A stretch of DNA of 64,000 nt, taken from assembly GCA_037349315.1 (NCBI GenBank), contig JBAIAC010000136.1, positions 124,001 through 188,000 on the forward strand, read 5' to 3'. Below the pieces are notes generated by a model. That model saw nothing but the letters and a program-made list of their open reading frames with translations, did no database searches and was not told the DNA's origin. The position numbers were made by a program, and so were the translations under genes. Positions 30,884 to 42,997 of this stretch are shown here, one piece after another (position 1 is the first letter of the stretch; each line of letters starts with the position of its first letter). The stretch comes from Chelydra serpentina (taxonomy: Eukaryota; Chordata; Testudines; Chelydridae).

Positions 30884-33800
30884 GTGTGTTGGCCAACAAA
30901 CAGTCTGTCTCTGTCTGTCTGTCTCTCTGTGTGTCCTTGCCTTTCCTTGTGCTCTTTCCCTTTGTAGGACGTGGGCGGATGTGTTAGCTTTGCACCCTCA
31001 CAGGCTATGTCTCGGGAGCCGTAGGCGGGGATGCAGGGAAGTGGGTGCGAGAGTGGAGCGGTGACTGTCGGTGTTTACATCGGCCTCACTCGATGAACAG
31101 AGACCGAGTTGATAGGATGGAAGAGGGATTTCAAGCCCCAATAGATCTTTGTGTAGCGATGGCTCATGCTTGGCTTTTCAGCTGCTCTTGCAGAGGAATC
31201 GTGCAGGAGCGCTAGCCGGAGGAGAATGTGGCAGAGGTGGAGCTGAACTGCCTGGACATCCTTCTAAGCAGCCATGAACAGTCCTCGGTTTTCTGCCTCC
31301 CGCATAACTTGCTGTGAGTAAACGGTCAGTGCTTTGAATTTCTCATCTTTACTCACTGTAGTATTCTTCACAGGCCGTGTGCATCCTCGTTAGGTACGGG
31401 GCTCTGTGGGATTAAGGCTGGGAAGTCTGCCTTGCAGAGCGACTGCGTCTGGTGCTGTTGCAAGGGGTGGCTTTGGTTGTAATGTTAACGGTGGAATGGG
31501 AAGTGGGCGGAGTGCGGAGCCCCGCCGCGTGGGAGAGACGAAAAGAAGTGCCTACACTACTTGGCCCACTGAGATGGTAACTGATTTGTTTGCCCCCCTT
31601 GTGCTGCGTTTAGTATGAAGGGAGAAGTCGCCACACAGGAGAGTCTAGTGCCTCCATGCGCTGGAAAGCGAGCGAGAGCGAGGAGACCACGAGCGTTGTT
31701 GGCCAGCCCACACAAGACCGCGAGCGGAAGAGCAGCGACTCTCAGTGCGAGACGTGTGTGGTTTGGTGAGGGCTCTGCTCTCGGCGCTCCTTGCTCCTGG
31801 CAGGGACGCCCCATTAGCTGCGTGCTGAGTTTGTAAGCAAATGTTCCTCGCTTGCTGGTTACGAGGTCCCCATTTTCAGGGGCGGATCATTTCTCTTTTC
31901 AGGAGCAGTATGTCTTCCGCAGCAGAAGGTTGCCTCTAGTAGGATGGCTCCAGGCGGTAAGTTACTGGCCTCTCTCCCTTTCCTGTAGTATGTTGGCAAA
32001 GAGACGCTCTCTGTCTTCTGTTGTTCAACACACATGTAAGGCTTCTGGCAGTCAGAGTTGGCAGCACCAAGGGCCGGGTTCGGTATGTAGGGGACAGCGT
32101 GCAAAAGCGTCTCGAGCGCCCACCCAGTGACCTGGGAGAAATATCTATCAGTCCCCCCCCGCTCCCCTGTAGGAGGCAATGCTTCCCCTGTGGCAAGCAG
32201 AGAGTGTGAGTGTAGCCCAAGGTTTTGAATGAGAGCGATGGAGCGAGCAAGAATGCAGCATTGTGTTTGGAAAAGAGCAGAAGAGGATTGGTAAGCAAGC
32301 CATGAGTGAGAAGAGGCACGCCATGAAATTGGTGGGTGTCGTCTCGCGTTGGTTGTTGAGTCCAGCCAGCACAAAGTCCAGCCCCGCAAAGTGTGTCCCG
32401 CCCCTGCCCCCGCCCAGTGGAGCGCCATGTTTGAAAAGTGAATGTGCAGAACCCCTTCCCCTCCCCTCCCCCATCCAGATGAGGGAGGTAAAAGGGGCAC
32501 CTTCTGTTGTGTAAGGGTGATCAGCCCAGCTGTGTAGCCCTCCCAGCAAACTGGCCCACTCCTGCTGCCATGCCGCAATCCCTGCCCCCAAAAGACAGCA
32601 CTAAATGATGTGCACTGTTTACTAGGTTCCATACAGGAACACCTTTGTCCCAAGGTGAATCCAACTTGTCAATTCTTAGACTCCTAATGAGACAAAACTT
32701 AGCTCTGACATTCCACAGCAGAGAGGATAGGATGTGCAATTGGTATCTAGGGCTGTCAGAAGGCACCCATACCAGCAGGTGTTGAGACCTGTCACCAGCC
32801 TCTCAATTCACTGGGTTTTGGAACGCATGGCCCCTGCCTAGCGAGTGCTGCTCAGGTGATGGCGAGATCCCCTCCATCATGAGAAAAGGCCACGTACAGT
32901 TCCACTGTCCTTGATTTACATAATCAGTAGAATACCAGTTTATTCTTCTTGCCCCAAGAACAGAAATTCCTGCCCCAATACATAAAACTGGGGATCCTAC
33001 AGCAGCCCATAGTGACCAATTGGGGTATTACGGGCTCAGGCTAGGTGGGGTGGGTGAGCCTATGCAAATAAGATCAGCCCCTGGAGTTCACCACCAGATG
33101 TCAGGGTGGGGCTCATCCTGACTCTGCTTACACACACAAACTCTCTCTCTTCCTTCTCTTGTGCTGTCTCCCTTCGTAGGACACGGGGTCGGTGTGCATC
33201 CCCACAGGCTAGGTCTCGGGAGCCATGGAGAAGTAGGAGGGGACGAAAATCATGCAGGGAAGTGGGTGCGAGAGTGGAGCGGTGACTGTCATTGTTCACT
33301 CGGTCTCTGTTCATCGAGTGGGCCCGATGTAGATGGGATGGAGGAGGGAGCCAGGGACGGGGGCAAGATTTCAAGCACCAATAGAACTTTGTGTAGTGAT
33401 GGCTCAATCTTGGCCTTTCGGCTGCTCTTGCAGAGGAATTGTCCAGGAGCCCTAGCCGGAGGAGAAAGTGGCAGAGGTGGACCTGAGCAGCTTGGGCATC
33501 CTTCTAAGCGGGCGTGAGCATTCCTCAGCTTTCTGGCTGCTCCGTCACTGGCTGTGAGTAAGCGGTGAGTGCTTTGAATTCCTCATCTGTACTCGCTGTG
33601 GTATTCTTCACGGGCCGTGTGCTTCGTCGTTTGGTATGGGGCTCCGTGGGGTTTAGGCTGCGGAAGGGACCAGAGTTCCGCTGTGCACAGTGACTATGTC
33701 GGGTGCTTTTTAGTTGGAATATAAGCGTGGGTGGATGGGGGAGGGCAGAGGGGGAGCCCCGCCGTGTGGGAGAGGCGAAAAGAAGAGATTACACGACATT

Positions 33801-34792
33801 GGCAACTGAGATGGTAACGTCCTTGTTTTTTCCCATTGTGCTGGCTTTAGTACCAAGGGAAAAGAAGTCACGCGTCAGAGTCTACTGCCCTCGTACGATG
33901 GAAAGTGAGTGAGCGCGACGAGATCGCGAGAGTGGGTGCCACGCAAAAGCCGTCCATCTGGGAGCGGAACAGTCGCCACACTCAGTGAGATAAGTGTCTG
34001 GTTTGGTGAGGGCTCTGCTCACGGCCCGTCTGGCTCCAGGTAGGGACACCCCGTTCGCTGGGCTTGGGTGTCTCAGAAAATGTTCCTGGCTAGCTGCGGT
34101 TACGAAGGAGACAAGCTCCCCAGTTTCTGTAGCTGCTCATTTCACTGGCCAGGAGCAGTGTGTCTTCCGCAGCGGAAGGTTGCATCCAGTACGATGATTC
34201 CAGGCGGTAGGTTGTTTGCCTTCCTCCCCTGTTTTTTCTTTCTCTTTCTCTTTCTCTTTCCTCTAGTATGTTGGCCAACACACACTCTCTCTGTCCTCTC
34301 CTCTGCTCGCCTCTCCCTGTGCCGTCTCCCTACATAGGACACGAGCAGGCGTGCATCCCCACAGGCTAGGTCTCGGGAGCCATGGAGAAGTAGGAGGGGA
34401 CGAAAACCATGGGGTCAGTGGGCGCTACGGTGGAGCGGCGACTGTCTGTGTTTACGCAATCTCTGCTCATCGGATGAGGCTGATGTAGATGGGATTTGAG
34501 AGGGAGGCAGGGATGAGGCAAGATTTCACGCACCGCTAGAGCTTTGTGTAGTGACGGTTCATGCTTGGTGATTGCAGCTGTGTTCTCAGAGGAATTGTCC
34601 AGGAGCCCTAGCCCGAGGAGAAGGTGGCAGAAGTGGACCTGAGCTGCCTGGACATCCTTCTAAGCTGACATGAACGGTCCTCAGTTTTCTGCCTCCCGCA
34701 TAACTTGCTGTGAGTAAGCTTTGAATTCCTCATCTGTACTCGCTGTAGTATTCGTCACAGGCCGTGTGGTAGAAGAGGCCGAAGAGGTAGGC
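28739..34792 (+). repeat. Macrosatellite unit U4, 6,054 bp, with an indel cluster
   Basis: Twelve 57-mers, T1 at 30104, T2 at 31312, one beta T3 at 33552, C-run of 14. Between about 28940 and 30700 there are roughly a dozen one- to three-base indels not found in other units. Examples are a lost G near 29195, a lost C near 29300, a gained A near 29920 and 30010, a lost G near 30290 and a gained A near 30690. Outside that stretch the unit matches its neighbours. Confidence 0.95.
29303..29982 (+). repeat. 57-bp tandem array of U4, 12 copies, with indels
   Basis: The second ACGATGG-type copy next to the first is present, as in all later units. Single-base gains near 29640 and 29920 break the 57-base register and the frame that is continuous elsewhere. 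Confidence 0.9.
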
Positions 34793-36897
34793 AGGGACGG
34801 GGGCAAGAGTTCAAGCACCAATAGAGCTTTGAGTGGTGATGGTTCATGTTTGGTTTTTGCAGCTGCTCTCGCGGAGGAATTGTCCAGGAGCCCTAGCCCG
34901 AGGAGAAGCTGGCAGAAGTGGACCTGAGCTGCCTGGACATCCTTGGAATGGCATCCCAGCAGGGGGTTGAAACCCGTCACGGGGTGGGCCCCTGAGAAAA
35001 GACCTCTGCATCTAACCGGGGCACGGTAAGCTTGGGGGGATCCTTTGTGCCCTCCCAAGGAGTTGTCAGGTGCTATGGAAACTTCCTGAAGTACGGTAAC
35101 TTCGTGGAGAGCAAGCAACTTGACGGTAACAAGAGATGCTTAGTCCTCAAGTGTCTTCCTTCTACATCACCGGGTGAGCTTCCCGTGGTCATGCCAGTCT
35201 AGTCGTCCTCTTTGAAGCAGGCCACGTTCAGTAGAGGACGTGAGCAGGGGTCTGAGAGTAGCCCTCGGCCTGTGTCTCCACTCACCAGGTTGCACCGCCC
35301 AGGGCATGTGGAGGGTCCAGGGCTCTGCACAGCACTCCGGACTGTGTGCATTCCCCCGTGTGGCCACCAGGTGTCGCCGTTGTTCCACGAGAGAAATGGT
35401 CTAAGCATTACTCCGAGTAGCAACTCGGTGTCACTGTTGCTCCATGACGGAAATGCGGCGTGTATTCCCGTGCGTGGCCGCATGCTGTCACTGTGGCTCC
35501 ACGAGGGAAATGCTTTGTGCATTACCTGGATTGGCCACCCGGTGTCACTGTTGCTCCATGACAGAAACGCTTTGTGCATTACCGCGAGTGGCCACCCAGT
35601 GTCACTGTTGCTCCACGATGGAAATTCTTTGTGCATTACCGTGAGTGGCCACCCAGTGTCACTGTTGCTCCACGATGGAAATTCTTTGTGCATTACCTGC
35701 ATTGTCCACTCAGTGTCACTGTTGCTCCATGAGGGAAATGCCTTGTGTATTACCGGCATTGTCCACTCGGTGTCACTGTTGCTCCATGAGGGAAATGCCT
35801 TGTGCATTACCTGCATTGTCCACTCGGTGTCTCTGTTGCTCCATGAGGGAAATGCCTTGTGCATTACCTGCATTGTCCACTCGGTGTCACTGTTGCTCCC
35901 CGAAGGAAATGCTTTGTGCGGTAGTCGGGGTGGCGACCCGTTGCTCTATGGAGAAAATCCTCTGTGTGCCATAACCCTGCCCTTCCACCGGCTGTTACTG
36001 TTGCTCCAGGGCAGCTGCACCCTGAGTTGCCCCTAAGGCTATGGCTATACTGGCATTGAAGAACAAAACTTTTTTGTCTTTCAGAGGTGTTAACCTCCCC
36101 CTCCCCTGAAAGACCAAAGCTTTGCCGCAACAAGTGCTACGCTCCTGCATAAGTGGCTGTGAGTAAGCGGTCAGTGCGTTGTATTTCTCATCTTTACTCA
36201 CTGTAGTATTGTTCACAGGCCGTGTGCATCCTCATTGGGTACGGGGCTCTGTGGGATTAAGGCTGGGGACGAGCCAAAGTGTGCTGTGCAGAGCGACTAC
36301 CTCGGATTCTGTCGCAAGGGGTGTTTTTGGCTGTAATGTTAAAGGTGCAATGGGAAGAGGGTGGAGGGCGGAGCCCCGCCGTGTGGGAGAGGAGAAAAGA
36401 AGAGGCTACGCGATGTTGCCGACTGAGATGGTAACTTCCTTGTTTCCCCCCCCCCCCCGCACCCTTGCTGGGTTTAGTACCAAGGAAAAAGCAATCACGC
36501 GTCAGAGTCTACTGCCCTCATGCGATGGAAAGCGAGGGAGAGCGACGAGACCGCGAGCGTTGTTGGCCAACCCACAAAAGACCGCGAGCGTCGTTAATGC
36601 CATGCAAAAGCCGTCCATCCGAGAGGGGAACAGCCGCCACTCTCAGTGAGATAAGTGTCTGTTTTGGTGATTGCTCTGCTCACGGCCCACCTTGCTCCTG
36701 GTAGGGACGCCCCGTTAGCTGGGGGCTGTGTTTGTAAGAAAAGGTTCCTGACTGGCTGGCTGTGGTTACGAGGGAAACAAGGTCCCCATTTTCTGGGGCT
36801 GATGATTTCTCTGGTCAGAAGCAGTGTGTCCTCTGCAGCAGAAGGTTGCGTCTAGTATAACCCTTGTCCGAAAGGTCATTTGCTTGCCTTTCTCCCA

Positions 36898-36933
<36 letters not shown>

Positions 36934-39900
36934 GTGTGTTGGCCAACAAACAGTCTGTCTCTGTCTGTCTGTCTCTCTGTGTGTCCTTGCCTTTCCTTGT
37001 GCTCTTTCCCTTTGTAGGACGTGGGCGGATGTGTTAGCTTTGCACCCTCACAGGCTATGTCTCGGGAGCCGTAGGAGGGGATGCAGGGAAGTGGGTGCGA
37101 GAGTGGAGCGTTGACTGTCGGTGTTTACATCGGCCTCACTCGATGAACAGAGACCGAGGTGATAGGATGGAAGAGGGATTTCAAGCCCCAATAGAGCTTT
37201 GTGTAGCGATGGCTCACGCTTGGCTTTTCAGCTGCTCTTGCAGAGGAATCGTGCAGGAGCGCTAGCCGGAGGAGAATGTGGCAGAGGTGGAGCTGAACTG
37301 CCTGGACATCCTTCTAAGCAGCCATGAACAGTCCTCGGTTTTCTGCCTCCCGCATAACTTGCTGTGAGTAAACGGTCAGTGCTTTGAATTTCTCATCTTT
37401 ACTCACTGTAGTATTCTTCACAGGCCGTGTGCATCCTCGTTAGGTACGGGGCTCTGTGGGATTAAGGCTGGGAAGTCTGCCTTGCAGAGCGACTGCGTCT
37501 GGTGCTGTTGCAAGGGGTGGCTTTGGTTGTAATGTTAACGGTGGAATGGGAAGTGGGCGGAGTGCGGAGCCCCGCCGCGTGGGAGAGACGAAAAGAAGTG
37601 CCTACACTACTTGGCCCACTGAGATGGTAACTGATTTGTTTGCCCCCCTTGTGCTGCGTTTAGTATGAAGGGAGAAGTCGCCACACAGGAGAGTCTAGTG
37701 CCTCCATGCGCTGGAAAGCGAGCGAGAGCGAGGAGACCACGAGCGTTGTTGGCCAGCCCACACAAGACCGCGAGCGGAAGAGCAGCGACTCTCAGTGCGA
37801 GACGTGTGTGGTTTGGTGAGGGCTCTGCTCTCGGCGCTCCTTGCTCCTGGCAGGGACGCCCCATTAGCTGCGTGCTGAGTTTGTAAGCAAATGTTCCTCG
37901 CTTGCTGGTTACGAGGTCCCCATTTTCAGGGGCGGATCATTTCTCTTTTCAGGAGCAGTATGTCTTCCGCAGCAGAAGGTTGCCTCTAGTAGGATGGCTC
38001 CAGGCGGTAAGTTACTGGCCTCTCTCCCTTTCCTGTAGTATGTTGGCAAACAGACGCTCTCTGTCTTCTGTTGTTCAACACACATGTAAGGCTTCTGGCA
38101 GTCAGAGTTGGCAGCACCAAGGGCCGGGTTCGGTATGTAGGGGACAGCGTGCAAAAGCGTCTCGAGCGCCCACCCAGTGACCTGGGAGAAATATCTATCA
38201 GTCCCCCCCCGCTCCCCTGTAGGAGGCAATGCTTCCCCTGTGGCAAGCAGAGAGTGTGAGTGTAGCCCAAGGTTTTGAATGAGAGCGATGGAGCGAGCAA
38301 GAATGCAGCATTGTGTTTGGAAAAGAGCCGAAGAGGATTGGTAAGCAAGCCATGAGTGAGAAGAGGCACGCCATGAAATTGGTGGGTGTCGACTCGCGTT
38401 GGTTGTTGAGTCCAGCCAGCACAAAGTCCAGCCCTGCAAAGTGTGTCCCGCCCCCGCCCCCGCCCCCGCCCCCGCCCAGTGGAGCGCCATGTTTGAAAAG
38501 TGAATGTGCAGAACCCCTTCCCCTCCCAGATGAGGGAGGTAAAAGGGGCACCTTCTGTTGTGTAAGGGTGATCAGCGCAGCTGTGTAGCCCTCCCAGCAA
38601 ACTGGCCCACTCCTGCTGCCATGCCGCAATCCCTGCCCCCAAAAGACAGCACTAAATGATGTGCACTGTTTACTAGGTTCCATACAGGAACACCTTTGTC
38701 CCAAGGTGAATCCAACTTGTCAATTCTTAGACTCCTAATGAGACAAAACTTAGCTCTGACATTCCACAGCAGAGAGGATAGGATGTGCAATTGGTATCTA
38801 GGGCTGCCAGAAGGCACCCATGCCAGCAGGTGTTGAGACCTGTCACCAGCCTCTCAATTCACTGGGTTTTGGAACGCATGGCCCCTGCCTAGCGAGTGCT
38901 GCTCAGGTGATGGCGAGATCCCCTCCATCATGAGAAAAGGCCACGTACAGTTCCACTGTCCTTGATTTACATAATCAGTAGAATACCAGTTTATTCTTCT
39001 TGCCCCAAGAACAGAAATTCCTGCCCCAATACATAAAACTGGGGATCCTACAGCAGCCCATAGTGACCAATTGGGGTATTACGGGCTCAGGCTAGGTGGG
39101 GTGGGTGAGCCTATGCAAATAAGATCAGCCCCTGGAGTTCACCACCAGATGTCAGGGTGGGGCTCATCCTGACTCTGCTTACACACACAAACTCTCTCTC
39201 TTCCTTCTCTTGTGCTGTCTCCCTTCGTAGGACACGGGGTCGGTGTGCATCCCCACAGGCTAGGTCTCGGGAGCCATGGAGAAGTAGGAGGGGACGAAAA
39301 TCATGCAGGGAAGTGGGTGCGAGAGTGGAGCGGTGACTGTCATTGTTCACTCGGTCTCTGTTCATCGAGTGGGCCCGATGTAGATGGGATGGAGGAGGGA
39401 GCCAGGGACGGGGGCAAGATTTCAAGCACCAATAGAACTTTGTGTAGTGATGGCTCAATCTTGGCCTTTCGGCTGCTCTTGCAGAGGAATTGTCCAGGAG
39501 CCCTAGCCGGAGGAGAAAGTGGCAGAGGTGGACCTGAGCAGCTTGGGCATCCTTCTAAGCGGGCGTGAGCATTCCTCAGCTTTCTGGCTGCTCCGTCACT
39601 GGCTGTGAGTAAGCGGTGAGTGCTTTGAATTCCTCATCTGTACTCGCTGTGGTATTCTTCACGGGCCGTGTGCTTCGTCGTTTGGTATGGGGCTCCGTGG
39701 GGTTTAGGCTGCGGAAGGGACCAGAGTTCCGCTGTGCACAGTGACTATGTCGGGTGCTTTTTAGTTGGAATATAAGCGTGGGTGGATGGGGGAGGGCAGA
39801 GGGGGAGCCCCGCCGTGTGGGAGAGGCGAAAAGAAGAGATTACACGACATTGGCAACTGAGATGGTAACGTCCTTGTTTTTTCCCATTGTGCTGGCTTTA

Positions 39901-40843
39901 GTACCAAGGGAAAAGAAGTCACGCGTCAGAGTCTACTGCCCTCGTACGATGGAAAGTGAGTGAGCGCGACGAGATCGCGAGAGTGGGTGCCACGCAAAAG
40001 CCGTCCATCTGGGAGCGGAACAGTCGCCACACTCAGTGAGATAAGTGTCTGGTTTGGTGAGGGCTCTGCTCACGGCCCGTCTGGCTCCAGGTAGGGACAC
40101 CCCGTTCGCTGGGCTTGGGTGTCTCAGAAAATGTTCCTGGCTAGCTGCGGTTACGAAGGAGACAAGCTCCCCAGTTTCTGTAGCTGCTCATTTCACTGGC
40201 CAGGAGCAGTGTGTCTTCCGCAGCGGAAGGTTGCATCCAGTACGATGATTCCAGGCGGTAGGTTGTTTGCCTTCCTCCCCTGTTTTTTCTTTCTCTTTCT
40301 CTTTCTCTTTCCTCTAGTATGTTGGCCAACACACACTCTCTCTGTCCTCTCCTCTGCTCGCCTCTCCCTGTGCCGTCTCCCTACATAGGACACGAGCAGG
40401 CGTGCATCCCCACAGGCTAGGTCTCGGGAGCCATGGAGAAGTAGGAGGGGACGAAAACCATGGGGTCAGTGGGCGCTACGGTGGAGCGGCGACTGTCTGT
40501 GTTTACGCAATCTCTGCTCATCGGATGAGGCTGATGTAGATGGGATTTGAGAGGGAGGCAGGGATGAGGCAAGATTTCACGCACCGCTAGAGCTTTGTGT
40601 AGTGACGGTTCATGCTTGGTGATTGCAGCTGTGTTCTCAGAGGAATTGTCCAGGAGCCCTAGCCCGAGGAGAAGGTGGCAGAAGTGGACCTGAGCTGCCT
40701 GGACATCCTTCTAAGCCGACATGAACGGTCCTCAGTTTTCTGCCTCCCGCATAACTTGCTGTGAGTAAGCTTTGAATTCCTCATCTGTACTCGCTGTAGT
40801 ATTCGTCACAGGCCGTGTGGTAGAAGAGGCCGAAGAGGTAGGC
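34793..40843 (+). repeat. Macrosatellite unit U5, 6,051 bp
   Basis: Twelve 57-mers, T1 at 36157, T2 at 37362, one beta T3 at 39603, C-run of 13. The linker has an expanded CCCCCG tract near 38450-38476 and a shortened C/T stretch near 38520. No indel cluster. Confidence 0.95.
35358..36036 (+). repeat. 57-bp tandem array of U5, 12 copies
   Basis: Two adjacent ACGATGG-type copies followed by three ATGAGGG-type copies; the register is intact. Confidence 0.95.
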
Positions 40844-42953
40844 AGGGACGGGGGCAAGAGTTCAAGCACCAATAGAGCTTTGAGTGGTGATGGTTCATGT
40901 TTGGTTTTTGCAGCTGCTCTCGCGGAGGAATTGTCCAGGAGCCCTAGCCCGAGGAGAAGCTGGCAGAAGTGGACCTGAGCTGCCTGGACATCCTTGGAAT
41001 GGCATCCCAGCAGGGGGTTGAAACCCGTCACGGGGTGGGCCCCTGAGAAAAGACCTCTGCATCTAACCGGGGCACGGTAAGCTTGGGGGGATCCTTTGTG
41101 CCCTCCCAAGGAGTTGTCAGGTGCTATGGAAACTTCCTGAAGTACGGTAACTTCGTGGAGAGCAAGCAACTTGACGGTAACAAGAGATGCTTAGTCCTCA
41201 AGTGTCTTCCTTCTACATCACCGGGTGAGCTTCCCGTGGTCATGCCAGTCTAGTCGTCCTCTTTGAAGCAGGCCACGTTCAGTAGAGGACGTGAGCAGGG
41301 GTCTGAGAGTAGCCCTCGGCCTGTGTCTCCACTCACCAGGTTGCACCGCCCAGGGCATGTGGAGGGTCCAGGGCTCTGCACAGCACTCCGGACTGTGTGC
41401 ATTCCCCCGTGTGGCCACCAGGTGTCGCCGTTGTTCCACGAGAGAAATGGTCTAAGCATTACTCCGAGTAGCAACTCGGTGTCACTGTTGCTCCATGACG
41501 GAAATGCGGCGTGTATTCCCGTGCGTGGCCGCATGCTGTCACTGTGGCTCCACGAGGGAAATGCTTTGTGCATTACCTGGATTGGCCACCCGGTGTCACT
41601 GTTGCTCCATGACAGAAACGCTTTGTGCATTACCGCGAGTGGCCACCCAGTGTCACTGTTGCTCCACGATGGAAATTCTTTGTGCATTACCGTGAGTGGC
41701 CACCCAGTGTCACTGTTGCTCCACGATGGAAATTCTTTGTGCATTACCTGCATTGTCCACTCAGTGTCACTGTTGCTCCATGAGGGAAATGCCTTGTGTA
41801 TTACCGGCATTGTCCACTCGGTGTCACTGTTGCTCCATGAGGGAAATGCCTTGTGCATTACCTGCATTGTCCACTCGGTGTCTCTGTTGCTCCATGAGGG
41901 AAATGCCTTGTGCATTACCTGCATTGTCCACTCGGTGTCACTGTTGCTCCCCGAAGGAAATGCTTTGTGCGGTAGTCGGGGTGGCGACCCGTTGCTCTAT
42001 GGAGAAAATCCTCTGTGTGCCATAACCCTGCCCTTCCACCGGCTGTTACTGTTGCTCCAGGGCAGCTGCACCCTGAGTTGCCCCTAAGGCTATGGCTATA
42101 CTGGCATTGAAGAACAAAACTTTTTTGTCTTTCAGAGGTGTTAACCTCCCCCTCCCCTGAAAGACCAAAGCTTTGCCGCAACAAGTGCTACGCTCCTGCA
42201 TAAGTGGCTGTGAGTAAGCGGTCAGTGCGTTGTATTTCTCATCTTTACTCACTGTAGTATTGTTCACAGGCCGTGTGCATCCTCATTGGGTACGGGGCTC
42301 TGTGGGATTAAGGCTGGGGACGAGCCAAAGTGTGCTGTGCAGAGCGACTACCTCGGATTCTGTCGCAAGGGGTGTTTTTGGCTGTAATGTTAAAGGTGCA
42401 ATGGGAAGAGGGTGGAGGGCGGAGCCCCGCCGTGTGGGAGAGGAGAAAAGAAGAGGCTACGCGATGTTGCCGACTGAGATGGTAACTTCCTTGTTTGCCC
42501 CCCCCCCCCCCCCCGCACCCTTGCTGGGTTCAGTACCAAGGATAAAGCAATCACGCGTCAGAGTCTACTGCCCTCATGCGATGGAAAGCGAGGGAGAGCG
42601 ACGAGACCGCGAGCGTTGTTGGCCAACCCACAAAAGACCGCGAGCGTCGTTAATGCCATGCAAAAGCCGTCCATCCGAGAGGGGAACAGCCGCCACTCTC
42701 AGTGAGATAAGTGTCTGTTTTGGTGATTGCTCTGCTCACGGCCCACCTTGCTCCTGGTAGGGACGCCCCGTTAGCTGGGGGCTGTGTTTGTAAGAAAAGG
42801 TTCCTGACTGGCTGGCTGTGGTTACGAGGGAAACAAGGTCCCCATTTTCTGGGGCTGATGATTTCTCTGGTCAGAAGCAGTGTGTCCTCTGCAGCAGAAG
42901 GTTGCGTCTAGTATAACCCTTGTCCGAAAGGTCATTTGCTTGCCTTTCTCCCA

Positions 42954-42997
<44 letters not shown>
